From assembly GCA_031261125.1 (NCBI GenBank), contig JAISJZ010000038.1, positions 1-13,075 on the forward strand: DNA of 13,075 bases, written 5' to 3'. Positions 1-7,869 of this stretch are shown piece by piece. This DNA is from Planctomycetaceae bacterium. GTDB taxonomy: Bacteria > Planctomycetota > Planctomycetia > Pirellulales > Thermoguttaceae. The stretch's first letter is position 1; each line of letters begins with the position of its first letter. The notes below the pieces were generated by a model. It searched no databases. It was not told where the DNA came from and was given only the letters and a program-made list of their open reading frames with translations. The position numbers and the translations under genes are program-made.

Positions 1-49
1 ATTCCTGTGATGCGTGCCAACGGGCGGGTTTTCCTCGTTTCTTTGCCAT
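1..49 (-). CDS. Possible 5' end of an unidentified gene, cut by the window edge
   Basis: An ATG at 49 opens a frame that stays open for 16 codons to the window edge and reads MAKKRGKPARWHASQE. The start is rich in Lys and Arg, as in many nucleic-acid-binding or ribosome-associated proteins, but 16 residues do not allow a family call. A candidate -10 box (TATAAT) lies about 55 bases upstream in the same direction, and the frame begins 116 bases after the stop of the large PQQ-type gene, which is ordinary spacing for a next gene. There is no Shine-Dalgarno sequence; the bases before the ATG are GATACAACA. It could also be a chance open frame. Confidence 0.4.
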   Translation of the reverse strand, partial: MAKKRGKPARWHASQE

Positions 50-58
50 TGTTGTATC

Positions 59-73
59 GGCGGCATAACCGCC
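59..73 (-). other. Short hairpin in the presumed leader of the left-edge gene
   Basis: GGCGG and CCGCC form a perfect 5-bp stem around a 5-base loop. On the minus strand it ends nine bases before the ATG at 49, where it could affect ribosome access. No T-run follows, so it is not a convincing terminator for the upstream gene. A stem this short may be chance. Confidence 0.25.
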
Positions 74-104
74 CGGTTAAATGTACATTCGATTCGTTTC
101 CACA

Positions 105-110
105 ATTATA
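105..110 (-). promoter_or_regulatory. Candidate -10 box (TATAAT)
   Basis: The minus strand reads TATAAT exactly, in the AT-rich 116-base gap between the large PQQ-type gene and the possible left-edge gene. A start of transcription near 97-99 would leave a leader of about 50 bases before the ATG at 49. No good -35 hexamer lies 16-18 bases upstream, which weakens the call. Confidence 0.3.
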
Positions 111-165
111 ACGGGAAAAATGTAAAAAGGAATACCCCTAAAAAATATCCTGACAACCGTTTTAA

Positions 166-3100
166 TTATTCCTGCCGCTGTTCCGTGAAGACCGCGTTGA
201 CCGTCCGTTGAGGCGCAACGAACGATAACTTCTTTACGGCTGGGTCAATTTCGACCTTAAATCCTTGCAGCAAAAATTGCTGATTGTTACCCCCTCTTAA
301 AATCGGAATGATTTTACGGAACCGCACCTTGCCCGAATACTTATCGACCGCAAGCAATGCCGTTGACTGAACCTGTACCCGCTGCGGGTCTTCATCGTAA
401 AACATCACCGCGAACAATGCCACAGGCGATTTCTCCGGCATACACAACAGTCGGTACCAGTTTTCAATCTTTGCCGGTTCCTTCCAAAACGTTTTGCCGT
501 CAATACTATACAGCATCATCATCGCATCACTGGCTTGACGGCACGGAACTCCGTTGACAACATTTCGGCGGCGTTTAATTTTCACGCCGTCCTCGTCAAC
601 CTCCTCAATTTTCTGGTTCATCTGTCCCCGCTCGACAAGTGTCAGCAGAAATTGATTGCCGAGAACTTCAATGTCGAAATCACTGTCCCACTGCGGACGT
701 TTTGCCGACAACGCCGGAAGTACCGCTCCGCTGTCCTTCCAAACATTCTTTTTCTCTTTCAAGTCGAACATCTGCACGGTCTTGGTTTTCCACGATGCCG
801 ATGCGATGTACCGCCCGTCAATCTGCCGAATCAGCGTCAGCGTATCGTATGACAAATCGGCACATACCGGAACGGACGGCAGTGTCGGCGTTTCGCCCTG
901 TTCCGGGTTGTCGGCAATCATCAACGCCCGGCGGCGTTTCTCAAACAAGTCCTTCAAATCGCAGACGTGAAGTTGCTGCGGAAATACCTGTTCAGCACCG
1001 GGAACCTGCTGTACCTGTTTCACAAACACTATGTTTGTTCCGTAAGTAAAAATTCCTCCGGTCGGAATCGTTCCCGATGTTAATTCGTTTCCGCTTGCCG
1101 GTTCAACCGCCGCCGCTTTGGCAATGTCGGGAAATACAAGGAACAGCCGGTTTCGGTCGCCGAGCAGCGAACAGAATGGCGATACCATTTCCCGCGTCCA
1201 CTTCGTTTGACCGGTCAGCGGGTCAAGACCGTAAATCTTATTCGTATCCCGATAACAAACAATGTTCGGAGAAACAAACAGCGGCGAAGAAGGAAATCCT
1301 TTATCTTGTCCATTTTGCGTTACTCCGCTTAAATGACCGAATTGTACCGCACTGTACGACTGCCGCATCGGAAGCGGTGCCGTTGAGCGTTTCGTCCAAA
1401 GAACCCGCGGTCCGTGTTCATCATCATACTGCGACGTGTCAAATGCTGCGATAAGGTCGCGGTGGACAAAAATTAACAGATGGCCGCATCCTGTCAGATA
1501 TACCGTTTGCGGCGAAAAACCGTTGTTGTTGAACCGGTAAAAATCTGATATACCGCCGTATTCACCCATATCGGCAAGTACTGCCGAAAGTTTGCTCCGC
1601 CATACTTCTTTACCGAACGAGTCGCTGCACACCAGATAAACGTCAGGGTGATACGCTTCCAGCGTAAAAGAGTACGGCGATAAAAACGGTTCATCGTTTC
1701 CGTAAAACGGAAGATTTTGCCGACCCATCGGGCTCTGCAAATTGCGTCCGCCGGCTTGCTGTAAAATGCGGGCTATCGCCTGACTTCGACCGTCGTTTTG
1801 CTCTACAAAACCGGTCGGTGTCTCATCTTCCACGCGGACAATGCCGGACGGAAACACAACCGGCGTATGCTGTACTTCGGAAACCTTGCTTTGTTCCGGC
1901 GTTTGTTTTTCCTTCTGCATCAACAACAGTTCGGCAGCGAGCAGCAGTTTATTCCGTTCCAGTTTTTTCAGCAGAAGAGTATCAATTTTTTCGGCAACCG
2001 GCAGTGAACGGAAAAGTGTTGAGAGCAGACGCAGGGTCTGAATCTCCTGCGGCAGCGGCGATACTTCGTATTCCTGCCGGACATCCGTCAGCCAGTTAGA
2101 CGGTTGTTTTACCGGCTGCGTTTGTTGCGCGTTAAACAGTGTTTCTGCCGCTTCGTTCAGCCGGTCGGCTACGCTGCCGTTTTTTGCGAGGAGAATTCCG
2201 AATGCCGTATGAAGTTGTGCTGTATGCGTTGAATTCACCGGTACAAGTATCGAACCGTCTTGTCCCAAAGGAACCGCTTTTCGGATTTTATCGAACAAAT
2301 CATTTTGATTGCCGGATTGGGCGGCACAGCACGCCAAGACGTACAGAATTTCGCCAAGTTCTTCGGGAAACTCCGCCAGCGATTCCAATTCGGCGGCGGA
2401 CTGATTCCAAGCGGCGTAATCCTGGCGGATTGCGTCCAGCAGTGTCCTCCGCAGCGCGTCGGCAGCCCATTCTGTCCGTTTTACCGACATTGAACGCCGG
2501 AACAAATCTGCTGCTGCCGTTAAATTGCCTTCGGAACGTTTAATGCGTCCGAGTTGATACAATCCTTCCGCATCGTTCGGATTTTTCTCTAACAGGTCGT
2601 CTGTCCGTTTTTTCAGCGGTTCCAACTGGTCGAAGCAAGTCACTTGCAGCGGATTCTGCGAAAAGAACCGGTCTTGCAAACCAATCAAGTTGCCGAGTTC
2701 AACATTAGGTGATTTAGTTCCCCCGCTTGCCGGCGGGGTCGTTTCGAGCGTTCCCTTATCTAAATCAAGCACGCCGAGAACGCCGTCGGAGAACGGAAGA
2801 AAATACCGGCTGCCGTTGCGGATGCCGCGCCCCGCCGGTTTCAGAACGAACGCCGGAAATTCCTGTTTCGTCTCTTGTCCCATTACCAAATCCAAGGCGA
2901 CCATCGAATTCGATGTTGCCGCATAAACCGTACCGTTGTAAATGCCGGCAACGTACAACGGACTGCCGAACATTCCGGGAAGGAATTCTGTTTTCTTCCA
3001 TTGCCGTTTTCCGGTTGTTAAATTAAAACAGTACAGTGTATTTTCTTCCGACGGAGCGAACACAACGTAGTTTCCGTCAATGGATACTGACGGAAATTGC

Positions 3101-5241
3101 CATCGGGACTGCGATAGGCTGTTTAGTATGTCGGGATTGAAACCGTTGCCGAACATCCGTCGCTGATTCCGCCGGTTCTTTTGTTCCTCGCTGTCGTTGT
3201 CTGCCGGTACGTCAAGATAACTGAAACACCACAACGGGTTAAGCGTTGTTGCATCCAAGGCAAAAAGCATACCCGCACCGGTCGGGCAGATAATAATGCC
3301 GTCCTTTTCTGACGGCGTAAGAGCGTACAGTTTACGCTGCCAATCATTTTCATACGGACGTTCCGGTGCCGCCAAGGGCTGCTGCCGAAGGAATCGTCCC
3401 GTCGTTTCGTCGAGAACAATCAATCGAATGACACCGCTATTTTCACCGAGAACATATAACCGACCGTGCAGCGGAAGCGGCGCACCGAGGAACCACGTTT
3501 CGGCAAGAAACAACTCTTCTTCGGAGAACTGCTCTTGTTTATCTCTTTTTTCGGTTTCCCGCGGTTCCTGCTGCTGAATTTGCCCTTGCGGTCCCGCTTG
3601 CTGCTGCGGTAAATCCGGCAGTTTTTTCTTCGTCTTTTCTTCTTCAACTTCACTCAAAAACAGGTCTAACTGTTTCTGGGCGTATGGAAATTTGCCCGCT
3701 TGCCAAAGAATGCGTCCGGTGTGAATATCCCGCGCTGTCAACGTGTTGCCCGGTCCGAACCGGGGGTCTTCAAACGTTTTGTTGCCGACTTGAATCCGCT
3801 GCCGGACACGTCCGACGGCTGCAAATGCCATTCCTTGCATCTCGAATCCGTCAACAGAGTATAAACGCTGCCCGCTGCTGCTGAATTGATTCGCTGCCTG
3901 ATGATGCCATAACAGCATCGATAACGGAAAAGAAAGAACCTGTCCGCCCATCCCTATCATCCGGTTGTTCAGGATAATTCTCGGACGCTGTATCATCGGA
4001 AGATTCAGCCGAATCCCTGCCGGATTGTTCTGCGATACATTGTATTCCGGTTCTGCTGCCGTCCATATCCGTTTGCCGGTCTTTGCGTCAACGGCAATGA
4101 TTTCCGGGACTTCGTTGATTCCCCGGTAGAACACTTTGCCGTCAACAAGAAGGGGCTGTCCTGCCGGCAAAAGAATCCCTTCACGCCGTTGAACAACACC
4201 TGCCGCCGCTTTCGCATCTTTATCCAACTGCGGGCGGGAAAACACCGGTACCGACCAAATCAATTCCAGCAGCGGTTTCGTTGCCGACGTTTCAGGATTT
4301 TGGTCTGCCGTTCCCGCCGGTAATTGCCAGCCGCTCTGCTCCAGCCACGCCGGCGGCGAAATATTCGGCGTTTGTTCGAGCATTTTCGACAGTTTATCGA
4401 CAACGTCCTGCGGTTTTTCCGGCTTCCATAATTCGCTGCCGGTCAGTTGAATTTCCGGTTTGTGAATCCGTTGAAACAACTGCTCCGCCCTTTGCAGTGC
4501 TTCCGCTTTTTGTCCGAAACGAAGTTGGCAGCCGGCGAGCGTCAATGACAGTACCGGTTCAAATGCCGTCAAATCCTCCGGGGACGAATTGAGTTTTAGC
4601 AGCGTCAACATTGCCGGTTTGAACGCCCCCTGCTCAAACTGATTCATTCCCAGTAAAAACAATGCCGTCCGTCCCGCTTTGGTCGGCGCATAACGTTTCG
4701 CAATTTGCTGAATATCTCCGATGGAACCGGTTTGAACAGCGTTGTCCAGCAGGCGGTTCGCTTGAGCTTCATACTGCACCTGATAAGATTCCCGTGCTTT
4801 GCCCGGCAGTCCCCGCAGCGTTTTGAGAACGGTTTCGGCAAAGGTTTGAGCGGAAGTCCGGCGGGCATCGAAATCCTTGCTGCCGTCGTTTGGTGCAGGT
4901 AAAAAATAATCACCGGCACTTTCGAGAATCGTTCCGAGCAGTTGTGCCGCTTCCTCTTGCCGGTCGTTTTCGATGAGTTTTTTTGCCTGTTCAAACCGCC
5001 GCTGCGTGTTCCTGTCAAGCGGAACCAGCGGGTCAAACAGCGGGTCGGACAAATCACCGGTCTCACGTCTTTTTTCTTCCTGCCCTGCCGGTATCAGTAC
5101 CCGCTGCATTCCCGGCTGTCTTTGCATTTGCGCCGGTATCGGCTGCGGCGGCATTACCGGCAGCGGCTTCACCTGTCCGAACACAGCGGCAGGAATTAAG
5201 AACAACAGCAGCGGAATGACACGGGTATAGCAAGAAGTCAT
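166..5241 (-). CDS. Giant exported protein with PQQ/BamB-type propeller repeats and TPR-like helices
   Basis: This 1691-residue protein is probably exported. Residues 1-22 form a signal peptide: a short basic start, a Leu/Ile-rich core and AVFG before the likely cut. A Pro/Gln-rich linker follows. Residues about 80-260 are helical and TPR-like. A first set of PQQ-type propeller blades covers about 325-870, with typical motifs such as AVDAKTGKRIW (near 383), ALDATTLNPLW (near 661) and CFNLTTGKRQW (near 738). A second TPR-like stretch lies near 886-960, and further blades occupy about 1195-1691, including GLDPLTGQTKW near 1338. A Glu/Lys/Gln-rich insert sits at 526-582. The frame extends to 5310 from a TTG, but the ATG at 5241 is preferred because it has a ribosome site and starts the signal peptide. 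No catalytic residues are recognised. It resembles large planctomycete BamB-like proteins, and a binding or scaffold role is inferred only from the repeats. The fold class is fairly sure; the function is unknown. Confidence 0.85.
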   Translation of the reverse strand: MTSCYTRVIPLLLFLIPAAVFGQVKPLPVMPPQPIPAQMQRQPGMQRVLIPAGQEEKRRETGDLSDPLFDPLVPLDRNTQRRFEQAKKLIENDRQEEAAQLLGTILESAGDYFLPAPNDGSKDFDARRTSAQTFAETVLKTLRGLPGKARESYQVQYEAQANRLLDNAVQTGSIGDIQQIAKRYAPTKAGRTALFLLGMNQFEQGAFKPAMLTLLKLNSSPEDLTAFEPVLSLTLAGCQLRFGQKAEALQRAEQLFQRIHKPEIQLTGSELWKPEKPQDVVDKLSKMLEQTPNISPPAWLEQSGWQLPAGTADQNPETSATKPLLELIWSVPVFSRPQLDKDAKAAAGVVQRREGILLPAGQPLLVDGKVFYRGINEVPEIIAVDAKTGKRIWTAAEPEYNVSQNNPAGIRLNLPMIQRPRIILNNRMIGMGGQVLSFPLSMLLWHHQAANQFSSSGQRLYSVDGFEMQGMAFAAVGRVRQRIQVGNKTFEDPRFGPGNTLTARDIHTGRILWQAGKFPYAQKQLDLFLSEVEEEKTKKKLPDLPQQQAGPQGQIQQQEPRETEKRDKQEQFSEEELFLAETWFLGAPLPLHGRLYVLGENSGVIRLIVLDETTGRFLRQQPLAAPERPYENDWQRKLYALTPSEKDGIIICPTGAGMLFALDATTLNPLWCFSYLDVPADNDSEEQKNRRNQRRMFGNGFNPDILNSLSQSRWQFPSVSIDGNYVVFAPSEENTLYCFNLTTGKRQWKKTEFLPGMFGSPLYVAGIYNGTVYAATSNSMVALDLVMGQETKQEFPAFVLKPAGRGIRNGSRYFLPFSDGVLGVLDLDKGTLETTPPASGGTKSPNVELGNLIGLQDRFFSQNPLQVTCFDQLEPLKKRTDDLLEKNPNDAEGLYQLGRIKRSEGNLTAAADLFRRSMSVKRTEWAADALRRTLLDAIRQDYAAWNQSAAELESLAEFPEELGEILYVLACCAAQSGNQNDLFDKIRKAVPLGQDGSILVPVNSTHTAQLHTAFGILLAKNGSVADRLNEAAETLFNAQQTQPVKQPSNWLTDVRQEYEVSPLPQEIQTLRLLSTLFRSLPVAEKIDTLLLKKLERNKLLLAAELLLMQKEKQTPEQSKVSEVQHTPVVFPSGIVRVEDETPTGFVEQNDGRSQAIARILQQAGGRNLQSPMGRQNLPFYGNDEPFLSPYSFTLEAYHPDVYLVCSDSFGKEVWRSKLSAVLADMGEYGGISDFYRFNNNGFSPQTVYLTGCGHLLIFVHRDLIAAFDTSQYDDEHGPRVLWTKRSTAPLPMRQSYSAVQFGHLSGVTQNGQDKGFPSSPLFVSPNIVCYRDTNKIYGLDPLTGQTKWTREMVSPFCSLLGDRNRLFLVFPDIAKAAAVEPASGNELTSGTIPTGGIFTYGTNIVFVKQVQQVPGAEQVFPQQLHVCDLKDLFEKRRRALMIADNPEQGETPTLPSVPVCADLSYDTLTLIRQIDGRYIASASWKTKTVQMFDLKEKKNVWKDSGAVLPALSAKRPQWDSDFDIEVLGNQFLLTLVERGQMNQKIEEVDEDGVKIKRRRNVVNGVPCRQASDAMMMLYSIDGKTFWKEPAKIENWYRLLCMPEKSPVALFAVMFYDEDPQRVQVQSTALLAVDKYSGKVRFRKIIPILRGGNNQQFLLQGFKVEIDPAVKKLSFVAPQRTVNAVFTEQRQE

Positions 5242-5247
5242 ATTAGT

Positions 5248-5253
5248 TCCCTT
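5248..5253 (-). promoter_or_regulatory. Ribosome binding site fixing the start at 5241
   Basis: The minus strand has AAGGGA six bases before the ATG at 5241. It is one of the few Shine-Dalgarno-like sequences in the window, and it supports this ATG over the in-frame TTG at 5310 because the protein then begins directly with its signal peptide. Confidence 0.5.
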
Positions 5254-5300
5254 TTCGTTCGATTGGCGTGTTTCGCCTTGTATCACAACAATATTGCGAA

Positions 5301-5340
5301 ACGTTACCAATTTTATAACGTTTTTATAACATTTGTTATA
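5301..5340. promoter_or_regulatory. Cluster of interlocking palindromes and direct repeats, possible operator
   Basis: Within 40 AT-rich bases there are two perfect inverted repeats: ACGTTA with TAACGT around a 9-base spacer (5301-5321), and TATAAC with GTTATA around a 4-base spacer (5325-5340). The unit TTTTATAAC also occurs twice in direct orientation, at 5311 and 5322, 11 bases apart or about one helical turn. The cluster lies between the DUF6786-like stop and the giant PQQ-type gene, about 60 bases before its start codon, where an operator could sit. I could not pick out a convincing -35/-10 pair here. No regulator can be named. Confidence 0.4.
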
Positions 5341-5349
5341 TTTGCCCCT

Positions 5350-6627
5350 CTATTTTAACATTTTCGTATAAATCTCATCGTAATCGGCACCGAAAATCTT
5401 TTGAACGAGAAAACTCAGCGTCCTGTTATCGGCGTTGATGTGCAGTGTGTATTGATGATGCGTCTGCGACTCGCCTTTTACCAATTCTTTCGTCGGTGAA
5501 AAAACGTCAAATTCGTAAAACAAGGCGTACTCGTCTTCACCCGGAAATGACGGTCCGTGATTGTATGCCCGCAATACTTCGCCTTCATCGTCCAGCGGCG
5601 CAGCCGTTCGGCTGAATGACGGTGCGGAAAGTTCGCGAACCGCCGGTGTCCCGGCGGACTGCCCCAAAAAATGCCGCCGCGCATCGGAAAATTCAGGAAC
5701 GGTATAGGACGAAACGCCGCCGTAATTACTGCCGCGGTAATAAGATGCCGCTTCGTTTTTCGGCAGGGCAAACGTCAGCAGCGTCAACGTTCCTTCGCGA
5801 AAATCAACCGCACCGATGTACGGCACCGCCCGCTTCGGAAAGACGCTCGCCTGACACCGGTGTTTGCCGTCGCACCGCAGCAGCACCGCTGACGGAAGCG
5901 AACGGAACCGACCGTGCGGCGAAGAACCGAAAAATTCCGTTTGAACGGCAGGACCCAATTCGTCATCACCGCCCGGCTGAAACGGAATGACGGCGACTGT
6001 TGCCGGTCCGGCATTGAACATCGCTTGAATCCGCATTGACACCAATCCGCTCAACAAAGACGATGCCGTACCGCAGTTCAACATTGAATTCGCTGTCGTG
6101 AAACCGATGTACGAAACATCGGCTTGTTCCAGCGATACGGCAACGGCATTTCCAAACGCGGAACGAATCGAATTCAAATCGAGTATTCTGATTGTCCGCA
6201 CGATATCCAAATCGAACGGCGTACCGGCAAGATTAGTCATCTGTACCGACCGCCGGAGGCGTAATTCGTTGTCCTGCGGAAGGGAATCCGTTTGAAACGC
6301 CCCTTCCCGAAAACCGGCAGGAACGAGGATAGGCACGTCTTTTTCGCTTAATTCTACGGTGTAGTGAATGTTGAACGGTCCGCAGTCCGGGACGAATGTC
6401 AGTTGGTCTTCGCCGCCGCAGAAAAAATGGAACCCACCGCGTGAATCGTTTTCAACGGCGTTGATGTTGATTAATCCGAAACTGCTGCCGTCGGCTCCGT
6501 CGCAGGTACTGGTCATTACACGTCCGTTCCAATCAGGGCAGACCGCAACCCTTCCGCCGAACCGGTTATGCAGTTCAAGGACGTTCGTTTTAGATTTCAA
6601 GTAGTTGATGCCGTCGCGGTAGGACAC
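5350..6627 (-). CDS. DUF6786-like protein of unknown function
   Basis: This 425-residue protein has no signal peptide or membrane segment, so it is probably cytoplasmic. The N-terminal part resembles the DUF6786 family as I remember it: a FLK-like lead-in (INYLKSKTNVLEL, residues 8-20), then RVAVCPDWNGRVMTST (26-41), a Ser/Gly/Phe stretch ending in GLININ, and GGED at 71-74. Members usually have an Arg-Phe-Trp-rich stretch after GGED; here it reads QLTFVPDCGPFNIHY, so this is a divergent copy. The family is thought to have a sugar-mutarotase-like beta-sandwich fold, and no reaction is known to me. The start is a GTG at 6627; no in-frame ATG lies upstream, and the first internal Met (38) would remove the conserved motif. 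It begins 28 bases after moxR, so the two are probably co-transcribed. The length fits the family. Confidence 0.7.
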   Translation of the reverse strand: MSYRDGINYLKSKTNVLELHNRFGGRVAVCPDWNGRVMTSTCDGADGSSFGLININAVENDSRGGFHFFCGGEDQLTFVPDCGPFNIHYTVELSEKDVPILVPAGFREGAFQTDSLPQDNELRLRRSVQMTNLAGTPFDLDIVRTIRILDLNSIRSAFGNAVAVSLEQADVSYIGFTTANSMLNCGTASSLLSGLVSMRIQAMFNAGPATVAVIPFQPGGDDELGPAVQTEFFGSSPHGRFRSLPSAVLLRCDGKHRCQASVFPKRAVPYIGAVDFREGTLTLLTFALPKNEAASYYRGSNYGGVSSYTVPEFSDARRHFLGQSAGTPAVRELSAPSFSRTAAPLDDEGEVLRAYNHGPSFPGEDEYALFYEFDVFSPTKELVKGESQTHHQYTLHINADNRTLSFLVQKIFGADYDEIYTKMLK

Positions 6628-6655
6628 GTTTCGTTTAACAGGTCGGCTTGCCGCC

Positions 6656-7777
6656 TTATCTTTTCACTTGCACAGCGGGAGGAATAGGGAATATCGGCGG
6701 AGCGGTTGCAGCACTTGGTTTTGCTGTCGAAGCGGCAACTGCCGGCTTTGCCTTCGCTGCCACAGGGTCGCCGTGCGCCGGTTCCGGCACCGCCTCAATC
6801 AAACGCCGAATCACTTCGTTCACGTCAACTCCTTCGGCATCCGCATTGAAATTCGTGAATATCCGGTGCCGTAAAACCGGAAAACACATCGCCCTGATGT
6901 CGTCTGCCGAAACCGCAAAACGTCCGTCTAAAATCGCCCTTGCTTTTGCCGTCAAAATAATACTCTGTGCCGCCCGCGGTCCTGCCCCCCACGCTAACCA
7001 GTTCTGAATAAACTGAGGACTGTCCTTTTCTTTCGGACGGGTCGAACGTACCAACTCCACCGCATAATCAATAACGTGTTCTGACACCGCCACCTGCCGG
7101 ACAAGATTCTGAATCCAAACAACGTCCGATGCTTGCAGCACCGGTTCGATGTCGATTTTCTTCGACTGCGTTGTTGCCGAAACGATTTGCCGCTCTTCCT
7201 CTTTGCTCGGATAACCGATGTAGATCGACAGCATAAACCGGTCGAGTTGGGCTTCCGGCAGCGGATAGGTTCCTTCCTGTTCAATCGGGTTCTGCGTTGC
7301 CATCACGAAGAACGGCGGGTCAAGCGGATAGGTCTTGCCCGCTACGGTTACTTCGTATTCCTGCATTGCTTGCAGAAGAGCGGCCTGCGTCTTCGGCGGT
7401 GTCCGGTTGATTTCGTCGGCAAGCGATATGTTTGTAAAAATCGGACCGCGGACGAACCGGAATTTCCGTTCGTTTGTTTCCGGGTCAACGTCGATGATTT
7501 CCGTACCGGTGATGTCGCTCGGCATTAAATCCGGCGTGAATTGAATCCGGTTGAACTTCATCTGCAACGCTTTCGCCATCGTCGAAACGGTGAGCGTTTT
7601 TGCCAAGCCCGGTACGCCGACGGTTAAACAATGTCCGCGGGCGAAGATGCAGATAAGCATCTGTTCGAGCATTTCGTCTTGCCCGACGATAACTTTATGG
7701 ACTTCGCTCAGCAGTTTTTCTTTCTTCTGACAGACGCGGCGTACCATTTCTTCGGGAGAGAGCGGCGGATGCGACAT
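6656..7777 (-). CDS. MoxR-family AAA+ ATPase
   Basis: This 373-residue cytoplasmic ATPase belongs to the MoxR group, whose members act as chaperones that mature metal-dependent or vWA-domain proteins, often in cell-envelope processes. The core is intact: Walker A GVPGLAKT (54-61), Walker B with ISLADEINR and the acidic pair D121-E122, sensor 1 Asn in ATQNP (163), an Arg-finger region at LDRFM (R180), and a sensor 2 Arg in GAGPRAAQ (R268). After the lid, residues about 331-373 form an Ala/Pro/Lys-rich tail that looks disordered and is unusual for the family. The ATG at 7777 is the first in-frame start downstream of a good promoter. The usual partners, a DUF58 protein and vWA proteins, do not follow; a DUF6786-like gene does. 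The substrate is therefore unknown. Confidence 0.92.
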   Translation of the reverse strand: MSHPPLSPEEMVRRVCQKKEKLLSEVHKVIVGQDEMLEQMLICIFARGHCLTVGVPGLAKTLTVSTMAKALQMKFNRIQFTPDLMPSDITGTEIIDVDPETNERKFRFVRGPIFTNISLADEINRTPPKTQAALLQAMQEYEVTVAGKTYPLDPPFFVMATQNPIEQEGTYPLPEAQLDRFMLSIYIGYPSKEEERQIVSATTQSKKIDIEPVLQASDVVWIQNLVRQVAVSEHVIDYAVELVRSTRPKEKDSPQFIQNWLAWGAGPRAAQSIILTAKARAILDGRFAVSADDIRAMCFPVLRHRIFTNFNADAEGVDVNEVIRRLIEAVPEPAHGDPVAAKAKPAVAASTAKPSAATAPPIFPIPPAVQVKR

Positions 7778-7815
7778 CGGACAACAGGATAATGAAAAGG
7801 AAGAAGCACCTCCTC

Positions 7816-7844
7816 ATTGTATGCCGGCTGCCGGCGGATGTAAA
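7816..7844 (-). promoter_or_regulatory. Promoter of moxR
   Basis: On the minus strand TTTACA (7839-7844) and TACAAT (7816-7821) are separated by 17 bases. Each matches the sigma-70-type hexamers at five of six positions. Transcription would start near 7809, giving a leader of about 30 bases before the moxR ATG at 7777. The spacer is GC-rich and contains two copies of GCCGGC. An AGGAGGTG follows at 7807-7814, but it sits at the expected transcript start and about 30 bases from the ATG, so it is not a normal ribosome site. Confidence 0.5.
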
Positions 7845-7869
7845 GAGCAGATAAAAACGGTCGGAAAAA

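Noticed and set aside
5242..5310. Extended N-terminus of the giant PQQ-type protein from a TTG at 5310
   Set aside because: The extra 23 residues would bury the signal peptide, and the ATG at 5241 has its own ribosome site.
7807..7814. AGGAGGTG on the minus strand as the moxR ribosome site
   Set aside because: It lies about 30 bases from the ATG, far outside the working distance, and falls at the expected transcript start.
7822..7838. Repeated GCCGGC as a terminator hairpin after the LptD-like gene
   Set aside because: Each copy is itself a palindrome, the two are one base apart, leaving no loop, and no T-run follows on the minus strand. It is the GC-rich spacer of the moxR promoter.
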